From positions 1-64,000 of the forward strand of contig JANXEO010000001.1 of NCBI GenBank assembly GCA_025058215.1: a stretch of 64,000 bases of DNA. Reading direction: 5' to 3'. The position numbers and the translations under genes are program-made. Shown one piece after another: positions 9,319 to 18,475 of the stretch (within the stretch, counting starts at the first letter, position 1; every line of letters begins with the position of its first letter). Source of the DNA: Candidatus Methanomethylicia archaeon. GTDB lineage: Archaea; Thermoproteota; Methanomethylicia; Culexarchaeales; Culexarchaeaceae. The notes beneath the pieces were generated by a model. The model had not been told where the DNA came from, made no database searches, and saw nothing but the letters and a program-made list of their open reading frames with translations.

Positions 9319-9962
9319 GTGGATCTAATACCGAAGAGCCTTCGATAATAACCACTATATATAACTACAGCTGGATTATGACCTGTAACTCTATCTTTAA
9401 CTATAAATGTTACAACTGGAGCTTTAGAATATCTATAGAATAATGAATCATGACCAACACATAAACCTACAACTATATTTAGATCTGTGCCTACAGCATT
9501 CAATACATATGCTTGAGCAATTGGATTACATATTGCTTCTATGGGTCTTTTACTAAGTTTATATTGTTCTGGAATACCAACAATAGTTTTATCAATACCT
9601 CCAATCTTACAACAAACTGAAAAAACTTTTAAATCAGCATTTTCAAGAGCTTGAGAAATATAATTTGCTTCATACCTTAAACCAATACAAAAAGCTAATC
9701 CAATTTTAGAAATTTTAAGCCTTTTACAATACTCTATTATTTCCTTTAATCTAGTCCATTGCATATACCCTAAGGCTTCAATTATTGATGCTTCTATAGC
9801 GATCTTCCTCGAGTAATCATTGTTTAAAAGTTCATTTTTAGCTTCCTCTATATAATTTCCAAAAATTTTCATTGGGCAATTGAGAGGTAAACGATTAAAA
9901 TCACCGGAATAACATGCATAAACTTCACAATATGCACATTTTGGTGATTCCATTAAATTCAT
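9315..9962 (-). CDS. DUF1847 family metal-binding protein
   Basis: 215 residues matching the DUF1847 pattern. An N-terminal cysteine cluster (CAYCEVYAC, then NCPM) is followed by the long helix and the KIGLAFCIGLRYEA strand-turn. Downstream come the conserved VCCKIGG, CNPIAQA and VGLCVGHDSLFYRYSKAP segments. Proteins of this family occur in anaerobic bacteria and archaea and are uncharacterised; the cysteines are presumed to bind zinc or iron. The gene stands alone, convergent with the small Cys-rich gene, both rich in cysteine but not obviously related. Confidence 0.8.
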   Translation of the reverse strand: MNLMESPKCAYCEVYACYSGDFNRLPLNCPMKIFGNYIEEAKNELLNNDYSRKIAIEASIIEALGYMQWTRLKEIIEYCKRLKISKIGLAFCIGLRYEANYISQALENADLKVFSVCCKIGGIDKTIVGIPEQYKLSKRPIEAICNPIAQAYVLNAVGTDLNIVVGLCVGHDSLFYRYSKAPVVTFIVKDRVTGHNPAVVIYSGYYRRLFGIRST

Positions 9963-10018
9963 TGTTAAATGCCCATAAACAATTTATTTATGTTTAAGCT
10001 TAAAGTTTATTAATTCAT

Positions 10019-11473
10019 TTATTTAATTGGAATACTAAATTTATCTTCAATAATACTCCTATGAATACTATTATGAGTACAAAATGGTCTAATAGTTCCA
10101 TCTGGTAAAGCATAATGTATAACACATCTATTAACTCTTTGAAGATCAAAATTCCATAAATCCATGAAATGCATACAGCCAATCATAACGATTTTCCTCA
10201 TAAACTTCCCTAAAGCTTCATAGCTACCCTCTCTTAAAACTGGGAAAAGTAAATCCTTTAGAAAACCGAATTTAACATATCTTAAACTTGAAATAGTTCT
10301 CAAATACGCTTTTCCCTTACTACCTTTAGATGCATCTTCATAAACTTTTTGCATAGAATTAAAGAATTTATCTACATCAGCTAATTTAGTTATAGGTTTC
10401 CAACCTTCATCAGTTTTAATAATAAAGGTTGCTACACCACAAAATGGACTTGTGGTAAATTCCACGTAACGTTTACCTTTAAGTGCACCAATAGCTCTTG
10501 AAAGAGGTACAACACATGGTACGGGTCTAAAATCATATTTAGATATCAACCCATTAGTTTGCTCTTCAACTAAATTCATAAAATCAGATGTATTAATTCT
10601 AAGAGCATCTCTCTCAAGTTTAGTTGCTCTTCCACTAAAAGAGATAGGTTGAAAGTTTACACATCTAACAACATCATGATTATCCAATGCAAATTTAATA
10701 ATCTCACCAATTTGATTATCATTAACACCTTTCGTCAATGTAACTACTAAAACTATACTTTCATGACCAATCTTCCTAGCATTTTCAATAACCTTCAATT
10801 TAATATTCTTCATTGGAATTCCTCTCAACCTAATGTACAAATCATCATTTAAACCATCAAATTGAAGGTATATTGTACTTACTCCAGCCTCTAATAAACT
10901 TTTATAATAATCTATATTATTTGCAAGTACAATACCATTAGTATTAACTTCAATATGCCTAAACCCCATTGATTTAGCCATTTTAATTATTTCAAAAAGA
11001 TCATTTCTAACAGTTGGTTCACCACCACTTAATTGTAATGCTGGTGGTGGAACAGGACCTATACTTCTAAGTTTCTCAAGCATAACTTTAATTTGATCTA
11101 ATGTGGGTTCATACATTAAACCTGAAGCTGCAGCATTAGCAAAACATATTGGGCAACGCATATTACATCTATTCGTAACATCGATTATTGCTAGAACAGT
11201 TGCAGATTTATGATTTTGACATAAACCACAATCAAAAGGACATCCCTTTAAATTATTAGTTATAGGGGTTGTTATACCACTGGGTTCATGAGCATACTTT
11301 TCAGCCCACTTATATAAATCTGGATTAGAGAAAGTATATATTTCAGTAAATTCACCATGATCAAGACAAAATCTTCTAATTTTAACTAAATTATCATTAT
11401 CGACGTAAATTTCAGCATCTAAAATCTTTAAACATTCTGGACATAAACTTTGAGTTTTATTTAGAACCTTCAT
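10019..11473 (-). CDS. tes: Radical SAM enzyme, tetraether lipid synthase-like
   Basis: 484 residues. N-terminal cysteine region C11-x2-C14 and C36, a second cluster C78-x3-C82-x2-C85 (CPFDCGLC), then the radical SAM motif C103-x3-C107-x2-C110 (CNMRCPIC) and the SAM-binding LQLSGGEPT. The C-terminal region carries further conserved cysteines (PFCGV, IGCMHFMD, PFCTH). This arrangement matches the family that includes archaeal Tes, which joins two archaeol lipid tails into a tetraether. Start chosen at ATG 11473, seven bases after an aggtg Shine-Dalgarno; a GTG at 11482 is less likely. Specificity within the family cannot be settled by eye, but a tetraether-making hyperthermophile fits. Confidence 0.78.
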   Translation of the reverse strand: MKVLNKTQSLCPECLKILDAEIYVDNDNLVKIRRFCLDHGEFTEIYTFSNPDLYKWAEKYAHEPSGITTPITNNLKGCPFDCGLCQNHKSATVLAIIDVTNRCNMRCPICFANAAASGLMYEPTLDQIKVMLEKLRSIGPVPPPALQLSGGEPTVRNDLFEIIKMAKSMGFRHIEVNTNGIVLANNIDYYKSLLEAGVSTIYLQFDGLNDDLYIRLRGIPMKNIKLKVIENARKIGHESIVLVVTLTKGVNDNQIGEIIKFALDNHDVVRCVNFQPISFSGRATKLERDALRINTSDFMNLVEEQTNGLISKYDFRPVPCVVPLSRAIGALKGKRYVEFTTSPFCGVATFIIKTDEGWKPITKLADVDKFFNSMQKVYEDASKGSKGKAYLRTISSLRYVKFGFLKDLLFPVLREGSYEALGKFMRKIVMIGCMHFMDLWNFDLQRVNRCVIHYALPDGTIRPFCTHNSIHRSIIEDKFSIPIK

Positions 11474-11633
11474 TGTTAACACCTAGTTGAACTTTAGTAT
11501 TAAAATAATGTTATTAACTATTTTACTCTAAAGGATATAAATATTACGAGGAAAACAAATATACAACTATATAATAAACTTTGAAGAATTGAAATAATAA
11601 TTAAACTTAAATTATTATAATTACTATCTTATA

Positions 11634-12383
11634 CTAAGTTATCTTAAATATTCCAGATGAATTTATTGAAAAACTAACCCAATTTGTGCTATGTGGAACT
11701 CCCTTCATCTTTCTAACTCTAAATTGTTTAACTAAAAAGCCTTGTTGCATATAGTGTGGGTCATATCTTAAATCAATAATTCCATCAACTATATACTCAA
11801 GTATTTGTTCAACATCATCAAAAGGCTTAACCCCAAAATGAAATGTTCCAAATATTGGGACATTCCTCTCTTTAGAACATTCAGCTCTTAAAATTTTAAT
11901 AACTTCTAGTGCTATAGTAGTTTCAGTTAAACTAAGTAGTTCAGTTAATGAATCTATGAATACAGCCCCCCTACTATTCATATTCAATTTGTCCATTAAA
12001 TTTGTTATTGCAGTAACCAATCCATACAAATCTCTAGGATTTTCAATATAGGTAATGTATGGAGGTATAGTTGACCTATCTGGAGCCATTCTAAAGGAGA
12101 AGCAATCTATAAATCTAAGTAGATCTCTATTAGCATATTCAAGTAAATTCCATTTAAATAATAATGATAATTGAATAACTGCAATTGGAATATCATCAAA
12201 ACATATAAAGATACACGGTTCATCAGCTAGCAATCTTGCATACATTAAGTGAGTTATTAAAACTGATTTCCCAGTTCCACCTTCACCTAAAATTAACACC
12301 ATGTTATTTCTAGGTATACCATTTGGAAGAATTTCATCTAAAACTTGAATACCAGTTTTAAATGATTCTACATATTTAAACAA
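11634..12383 (-). CDS. KaiC/RecA-superfamily ATPase
   Basis: About 249 residues. The N-terminus has the KaiC-like entry TGIQVLDEILPNGIP, followed by Walker A ILGEGGTGKSV, the CIFICFDD strand and Walker B GAVFIDSLTELL. It is a single-domain archaeal KaiC-like protein; such proteins act in signalling or regulation of motility and other processes, mostly unknown. The frame is open to an ATG at 12452, but the first residues are hydrophobic and unlike the family. I take TTG at 12383, six bases after a ggtg core. It is divergent from the ribbon-helix-helix gene. Confidence 0.8.
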   Translation of the reverse strand: MFKYVESFKTGIQVLDEILPNGIPRNNMVLILGEGGTGKSVLITHLMYARLLADEPCIFICFDDIPIAVIQLSLLFKWNLLEYANRDLLRFIDCFSFRMAPDRSTIPPYITYIENPRDLYGLVTAITNLMDKLNMNSRGAVFIDSLTELLSLTETTIALEVIKILRAECSKERNVPIFGTFHFGVKPFDDVEQILEYIVDGIIDLRYDPHYMQQGFLVKQFRVRKMKGVPHSTNWVSFSINSSGIFKIT

Positions 12384-12478
12384 TATGTGCACCAGAAGAT
12401 TTATGTACATTAAGAAAATAAAATGTTTTTGCAAACGATTTATCAATAACATTATTTAAGATTATATTGTGATAGTTT

Positions 12479-12652
12479 ATGAAAATTATATGTATAAGAC
12501 TTCATGAAGGTTATGTTGAAATCATAGATGAATTGATAAGAGCTGGAGTATATCCAAGTAGAAGTGAATTCATTAGAACAGCTATAAGGGAGCAATTAAA
12601 GAGAGATTTAGAATCAAAAGCTGTTATTAGGAGGATTATAAGGGAGATATAG
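12479..12652 (+). CDS. Ribbon-helix-helix DNA-binding protein
   Basis: A 57-residue ORF starting ATG at 12479. It has the classic short RHH layout: a strand KIICIRLHEG, helix one VEIIDELIRAG, the turn V-Y-P-S-R-S-E, then helix two FIRTAIREQLKR and a basic tail. The pattern YPSRSEFIR matches CopG/NikR-like archaeal RHH regulators. It ends seven bases before the helicase ATG, so the two are probably one transcript, and it is divergent from the KaiC-like gene. No toxin partner is nearby, so a transcription factor is more likely than an antitoxin. Target genes unknown; autoregulation of the 12384-12478 region is a reasonable guess. Confidence 0.82.
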   Translation: MKIICIRLHEGYVEIIDELIRAGVYPSRSEFIRTAIREQLKRDLESKAVIRRIIREI

Positions 12653-12659
12653 TGTAACC

Positions 12660-15452
12660 ATGAATTCATTTCAAAAACTACATAGTAAACTTAGAGAAAT
12701 TATAGAGGATTACGGGTATTTAGAACCTACAGAACCTCAGGAATTAGCTATACCTGAAATACTAAATGGGAGAAATATTCTATTAATAGCTCCAACTGGA
12801 TCCGGAAAAACTGAAGCAGCATTATTCCCAGTAATGAGCATGATACTTAATGGAGATTTAAAAGGTATAAAGGCTATATACATAACACCATTAAGAGCAT
12901 TAAATAGAGATATATTTAGGAGAATGGTGGAAATAGCTAATGAAATTGGATTATCAATTGAAGTTAGACATGGAGATACACCTGAAGCTGCTAGAAAAAA
13001 GCAAGCTATAAAACCACCACAAATATTGATAACAACTCCAGAAACATTACAAGCTATACTTCCAGGTAGAGTTATGCGTAAACACTTATCAAAAGTTGAA
13101 TATGTTATCGTGGATGAATTACATGAATTAATGTCTGATAAAAGAGGAGTACAATTATCATTAGCATTAGAAAGACTTGAAGAAATATGTGGAAGAAATA
13201 TTCAAAGAATAGGTTTATCAGCCACTATAAGTAGTAGACTGGAAGCAGCAAAATTCTTAGTTGGAATTAATAGAGATGTAAAAATAATAGATTCAACTGA
13301 AGAAAAGAAGTTTGAGATAAATGTCGAAGTAGCAATGGATTATGGAGAACAAGAAAATAAATTAGATTTACCAATAGATTTAATTGTAAGATTAAGGAAG
13401 ATAATAGAAATATCTTCTGGGAATAGAGCTACACTATTATTCACAAATACAAGAGAAACAGCTGAAGCACTTACAACATTAATTAAAAAATTAAATCCAC
13501 CATTTAAAATTGGGGTTCACCACAGCTCATTATCAAGAGAAGAAAGATTAAATATTGAAGAAGAATTTAAAAATGGACTTATAAAACTTTTAATATGTAC
13601 ATCATCTCTAGAGCTTGGAATAGATATTGGATCTATTGATTTAGTCATACAATATACATCTCCAAGACAAGTTATGAATTTAATTCAAAGAGTGGGAAGA
13701 GCTGGACATAAACTTTGGGAAACTTCACGTGGAATAATAATAGCTTCAACAATAGATGACATACTTGAATCAACAGTTCTAGCTAGAAGAGGAGTTATTA
13801 AAGAAGTAGAATTATCAAAAATCCATGAAAATGCTTTAGATGTACTTGCACATCAAATTGTAGGTTTAATACTTGATTGGGGTTTAATAAGAGTAAATGA
13901 TATTAAAAGGATATTTAGTAGAACATATCCATATAGGAATTTAACTGAAGAGGAAATAGTAAAAGTAGTATCATTTCTATCTGAAATAAAGATTTTGAAT
14001 TATTTTAAAGAAGAGGGAGTTATAAAAGCTAAGAAAAGTAGAACTTGGAAGTACTATTACGATAACATATCTATGATACCAGACATAAGGAAATTTAAAG
14101 TTATATCAATTGAAGATAGAAGACCTATAGGAACTTTAGATGAAGATTTTATAGTAATCCATGGTAAAGATCCATTTATATTATCTGGTAGAACTTGGAG
14201 TATTGTAAATGTAGATGAAGATGAATTGAAAGTTTATGTAGAGTATGTTGGTGAAGAGTTAGCAGCTATACCAGCATGGATTGGAGAATTAATTCCAGTA
14301 CCAATGGAAGTAGCTATGGAAGCTACAGATTTAAGAGAGAAAATAGTTAATGGAGAGAATTTAGCCAAATATCCATTGAATAGAGAGTTAATAGATTATG
14401 TTAAAGGAGAATTGAAAAAGCATTTAGATATTGGATTACCAATACCCACATCAAAAAGAATTTTAATTGAAGGATTTGGGAAAATAAACGTTATACATAT
14501 ACCTCTTGGAACAAATGGTAATAGAGCTTTAGCAGCTTTACTAGCTTTTAATATTATGGAGAAATTGAAAATGGATGTTAAAATTATAAGTGATCAGTAT
14601 AGAGTGGCATTGATAACTCCAAGATCAATAAATCCAGAGTACGTATTTGAAGTACTTAGAAAATTAAATGTGAAAAATGATGAATTCATAAAAGCATTGA
14701 AGAAGACTCGAGAATATAAATGGAAGATATTTCATGTTGCTAGGAGAATGGGGGTTATAGAAAAAGATGCAAAGATAAATAGAATTGAAAGTATAATACC
14801 AATTTTAGAGGATACAGTAGTTGAGGAAGAAGCTATTAGAGAAGCTTTACAAGATTATTTTGATATTGAATCATTAAGTAGGTATTTGAATAAATTGAAA
14901 ATGGGGAGTGTTGAAATTGAAATTTGTATGAGGGATTTAAATAAAGATATTTCACCATTAACAAAACAAGTATTAATGCAATTGTTACCACATGGATTAA
15001 TACCGAAATTAGAAGTTCCATTAAATTTAATGGAATTAATTAAGAATAGACTTGAAAATAAAGATGTTGTATTGGCATGTATACATTGTAGAAAGTGGAT
15101 AGCTAAATATAAAATAAAATATCTTCCAGATCAATTAATGTGCCCAAAGTGTGGAGCTAAAGCTATTGGAACAACATATAGAGAGGATATCTTAAAATTA
15201 TTGGATAAATGGTTTAAAGGTAGAAAGTTAAATGAAGAAGAAGTAAAAGATTTAGAGAATTTTAGGAAGAGTGTAACTCTAGTAATGAGTTATGGGAAGA
15301 AAGCTTTAATAACTTTAGCAGCTAGAGGTATAGGTCCTACAATTGCTTTAAGAATTCTTAGAGAATCATATAAAACTGAAGAAGAATTTTATCTTAAAAT
15401 AATAGAAGCTGAAAAAGAATATTTGAGAACTAGAATGTTTTGGGGTGAATAA
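12660..15452 (+). CDS. lhr: Lhr-family superfamily 2 DNA helicase
   Basis: 930 residues. SF2 motifs in order: motif I APTGSGKTEAALFP (near 41), Ia YITPLRALNRD, motif II VDELHEL (a DELH box, diagnostic of Lhr-type enzymes), motif III LSATIS, motif IV-V TSSLELGIDIG, motif VI QRVGRAGH (near 345). The central part is the Lhr winged-helix/beta-barrel region. Near residues 802-836 there is a four-cysteine zinc site (CIHCRKW ... CPKCGAK), present in some archaeal members. Lhr proteins are 3'-5' helicases implicated in repair of stalled or damaged DNA. Downstream the dUTPase gene starts four bases after the stop. Confidence 0.92.
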   Translation: MNSFQKLHSKLREIIEDYGYLEPTEPQELAIPEILNGRNILLIAPTGSGKTEAALFPVMSMILNGDLKGIKAIYITPLRALNRDIFRRMVEIANEIGLSIEVRHGDTPEAARKKQAIKPPQILITTPETLQAILPGRVMRKHLSKVEYVIVDELHELMSDKRGVQLSLALERLEEICGRNIQRIGLSATISSRLEAAKFLVGINRDVKIIDSTEEKKFEINVEVAMDYGEQENKLDLPIDLIVRLRKIIEISSGNRATLLFTNTRETAEALTTLIKKLNPPFKIGVHHSSLSREERLNIEEEFKNGLIKLLICTSSLELGIDIGSIDLVIQYTSPRQVMNLIQRVGRAGHKLWETSRGIIIASTIDDILESTVLARRGVIKEVELSKIHENALDVLAHQIVGLILDWGLIRVNDIKRIFSRTYPYRNLTEEEIVKVVSFLSEIKILNYFKEEGVIKAKKSRTWKYYYDNISMIPDIRKFKVISIEDRRPIGTLDEDFIVIHGKDPFILSGRTWSIVNVDEDELKVYVEYVGEELAAIPAWIGELIPVPMEVAMEATDLREKIVNGENLAKYPLNRELIDYVKGELKKHLDIGLPIPTSKRILIEGFGKINVIHIPLGTNGNRALAALLAFNIMEKLKMDVKIISDQYRVALITPRSINPEYVFEVLRKLNVKNDEFIKALKKTREYKWKIFHVARRMGVIEKDAKINRIESIIPILEDTVVEEEAIREALQDYFDIESLSRYLNKLKMGSVEIEICMRDLNKDISPLTKQVLMQLLPHGLIPKLEVPLNLMELIKNRLENKDVVLACIHCRKWIAKYKIKYLPDQLMCPKCGAKAIGTTYREDILKLLDKWFKGRKLNEEEVKDLENFRKSVTLVMSYGKKALITLAARGIGPTIALRILRESYKTEEEFYLKIIEAEKEYLRTRMFWGE

Positions 15453-15456
15453 TAAA

Positions 15457-15951
15457 ATGATAATAACTGGTATAGATGCCTATAGAATGGGGATAGTTGA
15501 AAATTTATTAAATGAAGAACTTCAAATTCAACCTGCAGGTATAGAGTTGACATTGAATAGTGTTGAGAAATTTATTGATGCAGGAATAATGGATTTAACA
15601 AATGAATTTAGAAGAGTATCTAGAACTGAACCTATACCATTTGATAATGAAGAGAAAATTTTCTTAGCTAAAGGAGTTTATAGAATTAAATTTAATGAAG
15701 TAATAAAGATTCCGGAGAATGTTGTAGCTATAGGATATCCTAGATCATCATTGATAAGAAGTGGTGTAACAATATATACAGCAATATGGGATCCAGGATA
15801 TATTGGTAGAAGTGAATGCTTATTATGTGTATTTAATGATAATGGAGTATACTTGTATAGAAATGCTAGATTACTTCAACTAATATTCATTAAAATCGAG
15901 GGGAAACCACATAAAATATACAATGGTAAATATCAAAAAGAAAATATTTAG
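15457..15951 (+). CDS. dut: dUTP diphosphatase (dUTPase/dCTP deaminase fold)
   Basis: 164 residues from ATG 15457, preceded by a ggtga Shine-Dalgarno that overlaps the end of the helicase gene; the longer frame from 15445 is less likely. Trimeric dUTPase motifs are visible: IQPAGIELTL, the nucleotide-binding GYPRSSLIRSGV and AIWDPGYIGR with the catalytic aspartate. It lacks the clear glutamate-based deaminase motif of dCTP deaminase, so I favour hydrolysis of dUTP to dUMP, which keeps uracil out of DNA. Some archaeal relatives are bifunctional. The operon with a helicase suggests a genome-maintenance setting. Confidence 0.8.
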   Translation: MIITGIDAYRMGIVENLLNEELQIQPAGIELTLNSVEKFIDAGIMDLTNEFRRVSRTEPIPFDNEEKIFLAKGVYRIKFNEVIKIPENVVAIGYPRSSLIRSGVTIYTAIWDPGYIGRSECLLCVFNDNGVYLYRNARLLQLIFIKIEGKPHKIYNGKYQKENI

Positions 15952-15962
15952 GGTAATTGAAT

Positions 15963-16565
15963 TTATTTGACACCTATCTTTGGATATATTTCTTCTTTTA
16001 ACCTTCTATAAACTTCATTATTTATTGAATCATAGAAGTTATTTCCATGTGAATCTATTACAACCATTAGCGGACCAAAATCTTCAACTTCAATAACCCA
16101 AAGAGCTTCTGGAATTCCTAAATCAAGCCAATGAACTCCAAGAACCTTCTTCATACCCTTAACTGCTAAAACAGCTGCACCACCAGTGAATATCGTGTAA
16201 ACAGCACCAAATTTTCTACAAGCTTCAACAGTTCTACTACCCATACCACCTTTACCAATAACCATTCTAATACCAGTTTTCTCAATAAAATCATATTCCA
16301 ATGCATCCATTCTAGCACTAGTAGTTGGACCAGCAGCAACCATAATCCATTCATCGCCTTTCTTATCAACTACTGGACCACAATGATATATTGCTAAACC
16401 ATTAAGATCTATTGGCAATTTACCGCCAGAATTTAATATGGATAAAGCTCTACTATGAGCTGCATCTCTAGCTGTAACTATAATTCCACTTAAATAAACT
16501 ATATCTCCAATATTTAAACTCCTAATAACATTTTCATTTAAAGGTGTTTTTAAACGATATTCCAA
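15963..16565 (-). CDS. Class I fumarate hydratase, beta (C-terminal) subunit
   Basis: About 200 residues from TTG 16565, placed five bases after a perfect ggaggtg that overlaps the alpha-subunit stop. The ATG at 16586 lies upstream of that Shine-Dalgarno. Family segments are VYLSGIIVTARDAAHSRAL, IYHCGPVV, AAGPTTSARMD, and the GKGGMGSRT loop. In anaerobic archaea this beta domain is encoded separately and pairs with the FeS-bearing alpha subunit to interconvert fumarate and malate. Tartrate dehydratase is the main alternative, since the two families are hard to tell apart. Confidence 0.88.
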   Translation of the reverse strand: MEYRLKTPLNENVIRSLNIGDIVYLSGIIVTARDAAHSRALSILNSGGKLPIDLNGLAIYHCGPVVDKKGDEWIMVAAGPTTSARMDALEYDFIEKTGIRMVIGKGGMGSRTVEACRKFGAVYTIFTGGAAVLAVKGMKKVLGVHWLDLGIPEALWVIEVEDFGPLMVVIDSHGNNFYDSINNEVYRRLKEEIYPKIGVK

Positions 16566-16569
16566 AATA

Positions 16570-17475
16570 TCACCTCCAAAATTCATTCATAAAATTATGG
16601 GTTATGAAATTAACGTTACCTTCACTATTGATTGTCATAGTTGATCTTCTCACAGCCCAACAATTGAAAACTACTGCAACAGCATAAGATGCTGGATGTC
16701 TATGAGCACAATCCACATGTACGTCGAGAACTGTAGTTTTACCACCAACACCATGAGGTCCAATACCAAGACTATTTATTAAATTAATTAATTCCTCTTC
16801 AATTTTAGCAATCTCCTCCACACTACTTCTAACACCAATAGGACGTAAAAGAGCTTTTTTAGCTATTTTCACAGCTAAATCAATAGTTCCACCTAAACCA
16901 ACTCCAATAAGTGTAGGTGGACATGGTTTGGCTCCAGCATCAACAACTGTATCTAATACAAGTTTTTTAGCATACTTTAAACCTTCTGTTGGAAGAATAA
17001 CTTTAGCAATACATGGAGTTTCACTACCACCACCCTTTAAGAAAACTGTGATTTCAGCTTTATCTGTATTAGGGATAAATTCCCAATCAATACTTGGAAT
17101 ATATCTACCAGTATTATCACCACTATTTTTACCAGTTAATACATCAACAGCATTAGGTCTAAGTGGAACTTCTTTAGTAGCTCTAATAGTAGCAGTTTTA
17201 ATTATATTCATTAATTTACTTTTAATTGGGAAATTATCACCTATAGATATATAAAATGATATTAAACCTGTATCTTGACATACGGGTTTACTTTCAGCTT
17301 CAGCAAGTTCACAATTCTTAATTATAGCATTTAATTGAGCTTTAGCAAGAGGGTTATCTTCAATATCTCTAGCTCTAATTAATACATTTTTAACATCTTT
17401 TGGAAGATGTATAGATGCAGCTTTAATCAACATCACAATAGCATCTTCAATTTTAGATTCAAAAGAACTCTTCAA
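16570..17475 (-). CDS. Class I fumarate hydratase, alpha (FeS) subunit
   Basis: About 301 residues; start at TTG 17475 after a ggtg core (a GTG at 17484 overlaps that core). Signature segments are PVCQDTGLISFYISIG, with the first cluster cysteine, then GGGSETPCIAKVI, CPPTLIGVGLGGT, and DVHVDCAHRHPASYAVAV. Cysteines in CQDTG, CPPT and DCAHRHPAS positions would hold the [4Fe-4S] cluster used as a Lewis acid. It is followed directly by the beta subunit, with the stop inside its Shine-Dalgarno. Role: reversible hydration of fumarate in a (perhaps incomplete) TCA path. Confidence 0.9.
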   Translation of the reverse strand: MKSSFESKIEDAIVMLIKAASIHLPKDVKNVLIRARDIEDNPLAKAQLNAIIKNCELAEAESKPVCQDTGLISFYISIGDNFPIKSKLMNIIKTATIRATKEVPLRPNAVDVLTGKNSGDNTGRYIPSIDWEFIPNTDKAEITVFLKGGGSETPCIAKVILPTEGLKYAKKLVLDTVVDAGAKPCPPTLIGVGLGGTIDLAVKIAKKALLRPIGVRSSVEEIAKIEEELINLINSLGIGPHGVGGKTTVLDVHVDCAHRHPASYAVAVVFNCWAVRRSTMTINSEGNVNFITHNFMNEFWR

Positions 17476-17517
17476 ATTTAACACCGAAATAGTTAAATAG
17501 ATTTAGTAGATATAACG

Positions 17518-17952
17518 TTAACTACTACTTGATTTACTTGAAACCCAATACTCCCCTTTATCAGTAATTTCCTTTTTCCAAATATGAACTTCACTTTTAA
17601 CTCTCTCTACAATCTCCCTTAAAACTTTAAATCCTTCACTTCTATGCTTAGATGCAACACCAACAATAAATGTACAATCACCTGGATTTGCTAAACCAAG
17701 CATATGCATAACTTCAACTGAAAAAATACCATTAATCTGCATAACATCAGAAACTATTTTCTCTAATTCCTTCTTTGCAAGATCTTCATATGCTTCATAA
17801 AATAAATTTTTAACAATACCACCATTAGCACCTTCAGACCTCACAAATCCAATAAACAATAATACACAACCAACATTGAGAGAAGAAGATTTCAATTTAT
17901 TAATTAAATTATTGAAGTCAATGGATTTCAAATCTCCAACGAATACATTCAT
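17518..17952 (-). CDS. moaE: Molybdopterin synthase catalytic subunit MoaE
   Basis: 144 residues with the full MoaE pattern: GCVLLFIGFVR, YEAYEDLAKKEL, HMLGLANPGDCTFIVGVASKHR, and the catalytic IWKKE lysines followed by GEYWV. It transfers sulfur from MoaD to make molybdopterin, so the cell makes a molybdenum or tungsten cofactor. MoaD is not in the window. It lies in the same direction as the fumarase genes, 33 bp upstream of the alpha ORF, and starts with ATG seven bases after ggtg. Confidence 0.92.
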   Translation of the reverse strand: MNVFVGDLKSIDFNNLINKLKSSSLNVGCVLLFIGFVRSEGANGGIVKNLFYEAYEDLAKKELEKIVSDVMQINGIFSVEVMHMLGLANPGDCTFIVGVASKHRSEGFKVLREIVERVKSEVHIWKKEITDKGEYWVSSKSSSS

Positions 17953-18013
17953 AATTCAACACCACATAAAATTTAATTTTTAAGTGATAAATAACTAATT
18001 TTGTTACAAGGCT

Positions 18014-18475
18014 ATGTATGTACGAGGAGCTGAAAAATACATACCTTGGAAAGAATCTGGAAAATGGAGATGTATAAGATGTGGGAAGTGTTGTGTAGCT
18101 TATATTGTACCATTAAAAACCCATGAAGCATTATCATTAATGAGGACATATGGATCGGTAGTTGTATATTATGATGGAAGATACTACTTATCTAAAAAAG
18201 CCGATAATTCATGTATATTTTTAACAAAAATTGGGAATATAGCTTATTGCATTAATTATCTTGAAAGACCATTATGTTGTAAACTATATCCATTTCATAT
18301 ATCTAGAAGACCTATTGAAGGATTAAGTGAAAAGAATGCTGAAATAAATATCTATGGTAAAAAATTATATTTATACGTAGATGCATTATGCCCAGGTATT
18401 GGGCAAGGATATTCAATAGAGAATTTTATAATGAAAATATATGAATTATGGAGGTTATATGGAACTACCATTTAA
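18014..18475 (+). CDS. YkgJ-like cysteine cluster protein
   Basis: 153 residues. It has the CIRCGKCCVAY motif of the YkgJ/zinc-or-iron chelatase family (CxxCxxCC) near residue 22. Further conserved cysteines follow in NSCIFL, YCINYLERPLCCKLYPFHIS and ALCPGIG. The cysteine pattern and length match the family, whose biochemical role is not settled. Its end overlaps the end of the convergent pyrF gene by four bases. Confidence 0.85.
   Translation: MYVRGAEKYIPWKESGKWRCIRCGKCCVAYIVPLKTHEALSLMRTYGSVVVYYDGRYYLSKKADNSCIFLTKIGNIAYCINYLERPLCCKLYPFHISRRPIEGLSEKNAEINIYGKKLYLYVDALCPGIGQGYSIENFIMKIYELWRLYGTTI

Noticed and set aside
12660-15452. Reverse gyrase or Hel308
   Set aside because: DELH box and QRVGRAGH with Lhr-specific order; no topoisomerase or Hel308 features.
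15457-15951. dCTP deaminase only
   Set aside because: DPGYIGR with catalytic Asp fits dUTPase; clear deaminase glutamate not seen, though bifunctionality is possible.
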